Below are positions 58,201-64,000 of a stretch of 64,000 bases of DNA, piece by piece. This stretch comes from Hermatobates lingyangjiaoensis. Lineage: Eukaryota > Arthropoda > Insecta > Hemiptera > Hermatobatidae. Under the pieces are notes generated by a model. It searched no databases and had not been told where the DNA came from. It saw only the letters and a program-made list of their open reading frames with translations. The position numbers and the translations under genes were made by a program. Position 1 is the first letter of the stretch; every line of letters starts with the position of its first letter. The stretch spans positions 1,171,501-1,235,500 of the forward strand of contig JAPFBL010000104.1 in the NCBI GenBank assembly GCA_026182355.1, in the 5' to 3' direction.

Positions 58201-60941
58201 TAAGTTTACGAAGGCTAACACATGTCTCAACTGAAGATTCCTCAAATATTTTGTTTAGGATTACAATTTCTGAAAATAAAGTCAAATAAATGTATTTTGT
58301 ATTACATTTATTCTTAACTTTAGGTTCGTCCATTTTAAAAAATTGATTTCCTCATTTCAAACAAAGTAGAAAAGAAGTTAAAGTTGAGGGGGGGGGGGAG
58401 CAAAGACAGTTTTGTATCGAATCACAGTTTTTCCAAACCTTCATTTTTTAGACAAACATTCTTACGGAACATTACAGAGCGAGAATGTTATAAAGTTAAA
58501 TTTTCATGTCATTAAATGGAACTATTATAAAGCTACAATATCATGCAATTAAGTGTAACAATACATTGTGAAACATGTACATGATTGTGAGAAACTTATC
58601 TCACAAGATAATAAATCTAAGGATTTATTTGAAATAACTAAACAAGTTTAAAAAGATAAGAACTTCTAGAGAACTCAGTTTCACAAAATCATATGCAATT
58701 AACGCTAATGCCAAGTTTCCTCAAATTTAGTTTACCGAGGCTAAAGAATACCTAAAATTAGTTAAACAAACAAAAACTTATTATGAAACGACATGCATCC
58801 TAACGTTTGTCATCCTAAATTATCAGATGACGTTTCATGAAACTTTTGCTGATCATCCGTTTAAGTTTAACTATAGTTAGCTTCTTTTTTCACCACGTTA
58901 CAACACTTAACTGAGAGATAGTTTAGACCAAAGGTCGAAACAGGGCTTCTTTGGCAATCCGCTGTACGTGGGATTATAAACATAATTGCAAAAAATCCTG
59001 TCATATGTTAATTGACTGTGGATTTTTTCAAAGTTTTCAAACTATGTTGCAGCTCTCAGGTGAAAACCCGTCAAAATTATTAATTTATAAGGAAACAGTT
59101 TATGCTTTAAGCAAACGCCCGTTTTCCAAGAACAAATTGAAATTACCAAATGACATTTGTTATAACGCCTTTTTGACAATGTATAGCACAAACATAAAAA
59201 GTCCATTCAACACAAAAACGTTTGATAAACGTTATTTATATTTCACACTCACTCGCATATGCAAGCGTTCATTTAGGAAAGCATTCTATTTAATAGAAGC
59301 CTTAATTATTGTATAGAGGTGAACGACGTTGTTACGCCCTCTCCTAGAGACGACATGAACAAGATGTTTACCCTAAAACGCAAAATAACAGCAAACAAAG
59401 AAGAGTATATATAAACAAATTAATTAAATACTTATATCACCTTTAACAAGCTTCTGTGCTTCGGCCGCCCTATTGGCTCCACCCATGACCAAGCCGAAAG
59501 TATTGTGGTGGTATTTCATGAGTTCCTTTAATACTCCGTACGTCTGAATGGACAATTCTCTTGTTGGAGAAAGTATTATACAACCTGTGCCTGTTGAAAC
59601 AATGTATTTTAATATCGTAAAGAAAAATATCACGAAGTTCAGATTAATAAAAAAGTTCCCATTTATAATGTTAACTTTTTTTGATGGTAAATATTACTTA
59701 AACAAAAGAAAGACAATATCTCGTAGTCGATCGAAATGTCTGTTTTTTCGTATTAAAAGAAAAAGAAGAAGCTTCGATGCAAAGCCTAATACGAGTACAA
59801 TAGACAGGCATAGTCAATGTTGAGAAATTTTAATTCTCAACTCTATTCCATTAAATCATTACCAATACTGATAGAAAATCATTCATTTAGTTCAAAGAAT
59901 ATAACAATTTGAAAGATCCTTGGAAGATATGTGATAAATTAATGTAAATATTAAATAATATTTTATTCGTATTTTTACAGCGTATTTAATTTTAATTGAA
60001 CAGATAGCAAATTCGGACTTAATTAAGGTCTAGTATGTGTTATTTCATTTAAATTCTTAATTACTATCTTAAGTTTGTAAAAAAAAACTTGTAACAAATT
60101 AGCTATATTGACATCTAAACATTTTAATTAAATTATGGTGATCAAATGCAAAAAGTGACTACTGGTGGAGATTAATACCTGCCCACTTTAGAGTTGCATA
60201 TGTTTAATATATATATGAGAAAAATATGAAAATAGTACTAAATTTGAAATTTCTAGGTTTCTAGAATTCATAAAAGATCGAGATAATTAGTATCTATTTA
60301 GTATAGTAACTATTTTTTTTTTCATCCTTAAATATTGCCCAAACACAATAAAGTTCTTTTCTACATAAAAAACTGTATATCTGACAAATCTATATAAATT
60401 GCCGAACCGTGCGACTTTCAGTGCATGATTACATCTTGGACTGCCACCTACTCGCAGACAGATGTCATCAACAAAACATCAAAAAATAATTAAAAATGCG
60501 TAAACCGTCAAAATTACTAAACTTTTTTTCCCATAGTCCCTACACATTACACATAATTAAGTAATAATTACTCAATCAGAAAAAACTTAATCATTAACAA
60601 TACAATTATAATAAGCAGAAAGTAAATTGGAAAAGTATTCACTTTACCATTTCTCGACTTGAATTCCAGCTTCTTAATAAGTTCCACTGCTGGAACAAGG
60701 AAGGCAAGGGTCTTTCCAGAACCTGTTTTTGCATTTCCTACAAGATCCTTTCCCTGAAGTAATGGAGGTATGCACTCAGCTTGGATTTCAGTCAACTTCT
60801 CAAAGCCCATGTCTTCTATAGCTCTGAGTGTAGCATCGCTGACTTTACCTTGTAAATCACTGAATTTTGCCTCGCTAAGAATTTCCATGTCAACAGCTCT
60901 CCCTGAATTCATAACACGGTTGTAAGCATCAAGCTTTCGCC
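47607..60941 (-). CDS. DDX18: ATP-dependent RNA helicase DDX18/Has1, nine exons, 5' end missing
   Basis: DEAD-box helicase of the nucleolus that acts in early 60S ribosomal-subunit assembly and rRNA processing. The joined exons (60,941-60,648; 59,590-59,441; 57,993-57,829; 57,568-57,428; 54,930-54,770; 51,572-51,420; 51,089-50,919; 50,328-50,151; 47,683-47,607) give 495 codons plus stop with consistent phases and GT/AG borders. Motifs in order: Q motif [18 protein letters not shown], Ia [11 protein letters not shown], Ib [33 protein letters not shown], and a C-terminal region of the DUF4217 type. Residue-level agreement with animal DDX18, for example [30 protein letters not shown] and ELLNYIDL, separates it from other DEAD-box proteins. 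The N-terminal, lysine-rich and poorly conserved part (roughly 150 residues in relatives) was not found. The last exon is the least certain. Confidence 0.95.
48346..48690. repeat. Diverged tandem repeat in last DDX18 intron, unit about 165 bp
   Basis: Units start at about 48,346 (agaatccacctgtaggggca) and 48,511 (agaatctaccagtaggtgta), with a third beginning near 48,677 (ataatccacgcatc). They share gaagaaccc, ctcagctgatc-like text and gaatggtgaatgactaacc / gagtggcgaatggctaacc. GC content is above that of the surrounding intron. No coding sequence is seen. Confidence 0.65.
50151..50328 (-). CDS. DDX18: DDX18 exon H: C-terminal (DUF4217-type) region
   Basis: Acceptor gttaaag before 50,328; donor CTGA|GTATCC after 50,151. 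Encodes [40 protein letters not shown] and [19 protein letters not shown]. If the donor is not used the frame stops five codons later at 50,137, which would give a slightly shorter protein. Confidence 0.9.
50919..51089 (-). CDS. DDX18: DDX18 exon G: motif VI
   Basis: Acceptor tttcatcag before 51,089; donor TTG|GTAATT after 50,919. 57 codons in phase 0: [40 protein letters not shown] and [17 protein letters not shown]. The arginines of HRVGRTAR contact ATP. Confidence 0.95.
51420..51572 (-). CDS. DDX18: DDX18 exon F: motif V
   Basis: Acceptor cggttcag before 51,572; donor AAAG|GTAGAT after 51,420. Exactly 51 codons in phase 0: [40 protein letters not shown] and [11 protein letters not shown]. 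It has no methionine and is short, so a simple frame search would miss it. Confidence 0.95.
51800..52500. repeat. Direct repeat pair in a DDX18 intron
   Basis: Segments at about 51,865-51,950 and 52,395-52,475 share gaactcttacaagatgtgtt / gaactcttaaaagatgtgtt, attacaggaact-like text and tttgattcaata. The first copy lies inside an inverted repeat (caatctaacgtttcc at 51,801 against ggaaccgttagatt at 51,925). These are probably remnants of a non-autonomous element. Confidence 0.55.
52833..52933 (-). mobile_element. PLE terminal fragment inside an 18-bp inverted repeat
   Basis: Perfect inverted repeat of 18 bases (tattaatacggcaaaccg at 52,833-52,850 and its complement at 52,916-52,933). Inside, the minus strand has a hammerhead-like core at 52,889-52,911: TTGAAGA, T, GGAC-AAC-GTCC, GAAA. 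It sits in the DDX18 intron between exons E and F. No coding sequence. Confidence 0.65.
53060..53300 (-). mobile_element. SINE copy, body and tail
   Basis: The minus strand reads gttaagctgtcggtcccgtt, tgtacgatgtcaggtactcg, gagttagccaaaatttagga and atcactaagagtgaatattt, the SINE order seen at 45.6 kb. The tRNA-like head is not recognisable. It lies in a DDX18 intron. Confidence 0.55.
53746..53825. repeat. Diverged copy of 52,015-52,085
   Basis: Shares agaaatatacactagt / agaaatacacattagt, aatggattcagtgcaaa / aatggatgtcagtgcaaa and aaggt..atctttta. It is a short direct repeat within the same intron. Confidence 0.45.
54084..54295. mobile_element. Foldback element (MITE-like palindrome)
   Basis: Two arms of about 95-100 bases are reverse complements around an 18-base centre. 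The ends are cccaagtaacacatggaata and tattccatgtgttacttggg. A few mismatches occur. It is in the intron between DDX18 exons E and F. No target duplication is evident and no coding sequence is present. Confidence 0.75.
54770..54930 (-). CDS. DDX18: DDX18 exon E: start of RecA domain 2
   Basis: Acceptor ttttaacag before 54,930; donor CAC|GTCAGT after 54,770. Encodes [40 protein letters not shown] and [13 protein letters not shown]. The reading frame runs on into the intron for eight codons before a stop. Confidence 0.94.
55209..55282. repeat. (AG)n tract facing a (TC)n tract
   Basis: A pure AG run at 55,209-55,240 is followed by a ctctct tract at 55,258-55,275, so the pair can fold back. Arg-Glu and Ser-Leu frames across it are artefacts. 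Confidence 0.75.
55378..55445 (+). mobile_element. Eroded PLE terminal unit
   Basis: The string ctgaccacgacc followed by gttgaaatatttaaaagtga and a tttttctgtttat ending matches the right arm at 26,416-26,480 (ctgaggacgacc...gtcgaaatattgaaaagtga). The hairpin no longer pairs. It lies in the intron between DDX18 exons D and E. Confidence 0.5.
55780..55832. repeat. Perfect 20-bp stem-loop in a DDX18 intron
   Basis: ctgggagagttttttattaa and its complement at the right end enclose about 12 bases. It could be a tiny foldback element. On its own it gives no evidence of a microRNA. Confidence 0.65.
57428..57568 (-). CDS. DDX18: DDX18 exon D: motif III (SAT)
   Basis: Acceptor tacttgcag before 57,568; donor CAAG|GTATTT after 57,428. 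Encodes [40 protein letters not shown] and VSGLKQ. SAT couples ATP hydrolysis to RNA unwinding. Confidence 0.95.
57829..57993 (-). CDS. DDX18: DDX18 exon C: motifs Ib and II (DEAD)
   Basis: Acceptor acccacag before 57,993; donor A|GTGAGT after 57,829. Encodes [40 protein letters not shown] and [18 protein letters not shown] binds Mg-ATP. Confidence 0.96.
58900..59316 (+). other. Antisense intronic reading frame behind a GACC/GGTC hairpin
   Basis: A short hairpin GACC-AAA-GGTC followed by GAAAC (58,927-58,942) resembles a PLE terminal core but lacks a proper CTGANGA next to it. A 121-codon frame follows (58,951-59,316, plus strand). Its composition is mixed (for example [20 protein letters not shown]) and I recognise no family. 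It lies in the intron between DDX18 exons B and C on the opposite strand. It is probably a chance frame or an eroded mobile element. Confidence 0.25.
59441..59590 (-). CDS. DDX18: DDX18 exon B: motifs Ia and GG
   Basis: Acceptor ttcaacag before 59,590; donor AAAG|GTGATA after 59,441. Encodes [40 protein letters not shown] and [10 protein letters not shown]. Phase 1 at both ends, matching exons A and C. Confidence 0.95.
60648..60941 (-). CDS. DDX18: DDX18 exon A: Q motif and motif I
   Basis: Encodes [20 protein letters not shown], a linker, then [20 protein letters not shown] (Q motif) and [20 protein letters not shown] (Walker A). The donor is ATG|GTAAAG after KSRN. A plausible acceptor (tttcaag) ends at 60,942, so the exon would start at 60,941 with two bases of a split codon. 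The methionine at 60,912 could also serve as a start, but animal DDX18 proteins have a long region before this point, so an upstream exon is more likely. Confidence 0.9.
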
Positions 60942-60989
60942 CTTGAAATAATAAAATATAATAAAATGTATATCAAATGCATACTATTG

Positions 60990-60990
<1 letters not shown>

Positions 60991-61035
<45 letters not shown>

Positions 61036-61318
61036 CGATGCGATGTTGACCAATGGGAGTAGAGTTACAGGTCCAAGCGTAAGGTCCCAGTTGCCCGCTG
61101 CTCAGCAAAAAGCCTTTGCGTTCTGCCAATAGGTATAGAGGTTGCACAGTCCCTCTGTGTTAAATGATGTTTTCTGCCAAACATCATTTAACACAGAGGG
61201 ACTGTGCAACCTCTATACCTATTGGCAGAACGCAAAGGCTTTTTGCTGAGCAGCGGGCAACTGGGACCTTACGCTTGGACCTGTAACTCTACTCCCATTG
61301 GTCAACATCGCATCGAAT
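60991..61318. mobile_element. 286-bp palindrome with (TA)n at one edge
   Basis: The palindrome covers 61,033-61,318. Each arm is about 137 bases, essentially perfect, around tttctgccaa near 61,175. A (TA)n run (60,991-61,031) touches the left end. The right arm and its continuation to about 61,345 are repeated at 63,288-63,470, where they end a PLE unit. It lies just upstream of DDX18 exon A in the presumed intron. Confidence 0.85.
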
Positions 61319-61539
61319 CATATTCCTTTCCCCGGACAACCCATAGAAAACTGTATATAAGGACCAACGTCTGGGCCATTTCCTTGTAAAAATCCATGTT
61401 GTGTTATAAAATGAAAAATCTATTTATGTAATTATTAATTATTTATAAATTTAAAATAAGATAGATCTGTGTTCAAAACACACCATAGTGTTATAAATAA
61501 GCTTTATATTTAATTGTTATTTTGATATATTAATTTATA

Positions 61540-62640
61540 AATGTCTTCTCCCTGTAAGGGCAATCACCTCGAAGAGGTATTAGGATTACGTATTGTCTTA
61601 AGAATATACCTAACTGCATTTATTCATTTTTTTTTTTTTTTTTTTTTTTCCTTTCTCCTACACTGTACTATAGGATGCAGATGTTCTTGGTGGCCGCAGT
61701 TGTGTGAATGCAGAGTTGACCAATGCATTTTTGAATGCAGTTTGCAATTCTTAACTCTGCTCCCGGCTGCGTGCTTATCGATAGATGGATTGTGTTAGCA
61801 TTGACTGCACTCCCCCTTAAGGGTAATCAACTCACAGAGGTATTATGGTGGGTATGTTCTTAAGACTGTACTGTACTGTACTGTCATTGCTGTCTCTCAC
61901 ATTGAGCTTGGATGCAGCTGTTCTCGGTGGCCGCAGTCATGGAATCCGGGGTTGACAAATGCATTTTTGAATGCAGTTTCTTGCAATTCCAAACCCTGTT
62001 TCTGGACTGCGTGCTTATCGATGGATGGATTGTGGGCTCGTTAAATGTATTCATTAAAATGTATACACCCTCAAAGGGTAATCACCTCCAAGAGGTGATC
62101 GAACATTTATTTTATCTTTTTATCTTATTATTATTATAATTATTATTATTATCGTTTCATTGATTATTATATTTTATTTTATTATCAGTATAATTACGTG
62201 CCCCATGGAGCCCGAGGGTGCTGCTTGTTCCTTGGGGCCGCAGTTATGAATGCAGGGTTGATCAAATGCATTTATGAATGCAGTCTTGCAATTTCTACCT
62301 CTGCTTTCGTGCTGTGTGCTTGATGATGAGTAGACCGTGGAATGGGCTCCATGTGCTTAATTAAATAATTAAATAATTAAATATTATTAATTATGATTCT
62401 TACTATTATTAATACTTTCATGTATTAAGGACCCCATGGAGCCCGAGGGTGCTGCTTGTTCCTTGGGGCCACAGCTATGAGAGCAGGGTTGACAAATGCA
62501 TTTATGAATGCAGTCTTGCAATTCCTAACTTTGCTCTCGTGCTGTGTGCTTGATGATGAGTAGACCGTGGAATGGGCTCCATGTGATTCATTATTAATTA
62601 TTATTATTTTTAATACTTTCATGTATGTTTCTTGATTTTT
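61540..62640 (+). repeat. Four diverged tandem units, about 230-290 bp each
   Basis: Cores at about 61,675, 61,915, 62,220 and 62,455 share ttgacaaatgcatttttgaa / ttgacaaatgcatttatgaa, tgcagt..ttgcaatt, a ctctgct string and gtgtgcttgatgatgagtag-type text. The last two units are framed by the inverted pair catggagcccg...gggctccatg. A poly-T run lies at 61,627-61,650. No coding capacity. Confidence 0.7.
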
Positions 62641-62870
62641 AGTCTATATTTGCATAAGCCTGTTGGTCACTGGTCAAAGGTTCACACTAGCCAAGGAAAT
62701 TCTACTTTTTAATACAAGGGACAAGTAAAAGCGCCAGTTTAGCTTGTATCCCGCCAAGTTAACTAATTTAGAGAATGAAGTGGTAAAAGGCCTAGATGCC
62801 TGTCCACTAATTTGGCATGCACCTTGCTGTGCATGGCTAGCTGACCCTTGACCCTTGACCATTTCCTTGC

Positions 62871-63500
62871 CTGAAGATAACCAGAGAATGGTTGAAACAT
62901 GTCGCAAATACCACCACCAGGTCAACAGTGCAGAACTTTTCATCACCTACCAGCCACCCATCAATAGCAGCAATAACATTCAACTGAAGAAAAAACATGA
63001 ACATAAGAAACCGAAGAGAACAATATACAAAACCTACAACTTGAAGATGTTTCTACGAGAAGAAGTTGGATTCCAGTGTCAACATCTCTTAATAATCAAG
63101 AGGGACTGTGCAACCTCTACCCCTGTTGGCATGAAGATGAAGGCGGCTTTTCGCAGTAAACAACCGAGAGTATCATTTAAATATCCAGCAATATCCGTAA
63201 CAGAAAATAGTAAACAACAACAACACCCAACCACCACAAAAATCAAAAATAGAAAGGGAACAGGAGTTCACTGTAAAGTGAGGCTAATGTTTTCTGCCAA
63301 ACATCATTTAACACAGAGGGACTGTGCAACCTCTATACCTATTGGCAGAACGCAAAGGCTTTTTGCTGAGCAGCGGGCAACTGGGACCTTACGCTTGGAC
63401 CTGTAACTCTACTCCTATTGGTCAACATCGCATCGAATCATATTCCTTTCCCCGGACAACCCATAGAAAACAAAATATATATATATATATATATATATAA
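62871..63500 (+). mobile_element. PLE terminal unit with hammerhead-like core and reading frame
   Basis: The core at 62,871-62,897 is CTGAAGA, T, AACCA-GAGAA-TGGTT, GAAA, with a perfect five-base-pair stem. A frame of about 180 codons follows (62,855-63,406), with KYHHQVNSAELFITYQPPIN after the core and then a basic, low-similarity region. It contains two partial repeats (gagggactgtgcaacctcta at about 63,100 and 63,317). Positions 63,288-63,470 match the right arm of the 61-kb palindrome almost perfectly. The unit ends in (TA)n at 63,475-63,500. I infer a PLE from the core and TA end; no catalytic domain is visible. Confidence 0.6.
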
Positions 63501-63639
63501 TAAAATGACACCATAAACTAAATTCACAAAGAACTCGCATAAAAGAATTTACAAAAAACTCACTACTATATTTCGATCACGTCGTAATTATGTAAATGAT
63601 AAAGAATTGGGTCACCGAAGACTAGTGACTTTATATATT

Positions 63640-63800
63640 TATATAACAAGATTTCACATAAACACGTACAATAATAATCAATGATCAAACCACAAAATGA
63701 AAAGGGAAAAAAGACGAAGACCGCTTGTAACGGTTGAAAGATTTTAGTGTTTTTTTTTCCTTTTCATTTTGTGGTTTGATCATAAATATGTATAAACTGG
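63640..63800 (+). mobile_element. PLE terminal dimer of the gtggtttgatcat type
   Basis: The left part (aatcaatgatcaaaccacaa) and right part (ttgtggtttgatcat) are inverted. Between them lies a core at 63,711-63,739: GACGA, A, GACCG-loop-CGGTT, GAAA, although the CT of CTGACGA is lost. After it comes cagcaggtattcatctaagc, the start of a terminal reading frame as at 28.2 kb (cagcaaatcttcttggatgc). Confidence 0.6.
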
Positions 63801-64000
63801 CAGCAGGTATTCATCTAAGCGTGTATTGTTAAATAGCAGAGCAGATTCTGCATTCACGATTTTTTTCAGCAATTGTTCTTTTCTTCTAATCAATCACTTT
63901 TCTATTCTGCAAAGGAAATTAAATTAATAAACTTTTCTATGCTGCAAAGGGAATGGAATTAACAATCTGGTCTGAACTGCCCCTAATATATTTCTAGTCA

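Overview
This window is animal genomic DNA: AT-rich, sparse in genes, dense in mobile elements, with one intron-rich gene. The conserved gene, the abundance of Penelope-like elements (PLEs) and the tRNA-type SINEs fit an invertebrate, most likely an arthropod and possibly a chelicerate. The species guess is inference, not something the sequence proves.

The only host gene I can identify is on the minus strand in the right-hand third (about 47.6-60.9 kb). It encodes the DEAD-box RNA helicase DDX18/Has1, a nucleolar 60S ribosome-biogenesis factor. Nine exons can be joined with consistent splice phases and all core helicase motifs are present. The N-terminal exon(s) are not recognisable and probably lie beyond the window. 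Its introns hold SINEs, PLE remnants, tandem repeats and foldback elements.

The left and middle parts (1-47 kb) are a layered repeat landscape. (1) PLE remnants belong to several families: reverse-transcriptase pieces, GIY-YIG endonuclease C-termini (about 5.8-6.05, 22.1-23.0, 31.1-32.0 and 33.9-34.6 kb) and many isolated terminal units. (2) The terminal units share one design: a hammerhead-like core (CTGANGA, one spacer base, short hairpin, GAAA), then in several families a short conserved reading frame, then a (TA)n run. Several are joined head to head as palindromes with (TA)n at the outer ends. (3) There are two hAT families. One is a complete 1,250-bp element with matching 8-bp target duplications (11,224-12,473). 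The other is a ZBED/FAM200-like fragment at 32.15-33.27 kb whose 3' end is duplicated in inverted orientation at 28.4-29.0 kb. (4) An unclassified family, called X here, is present in at least six copies. One copy is split by a PLE, and another has near-complete length at 39.37-40.99 kb. (5) A roughly 510-bp repeat (R1) has nearly identical copies at 1-508 and 19,086-19,603. (6) A tRNA-type SINE family has several copies. (7) A 10-unit, 48-bp minisatellite lies at 42,754-43,233.

The right end (61-64 kb) is again repeats: a 286-bp palindrome, four diverged tandem units, and two more PLE terminal units. I saw no ribosomal RNA gene, no convincing tRNA gene, no CRISPR array and no bacterial-type operon.
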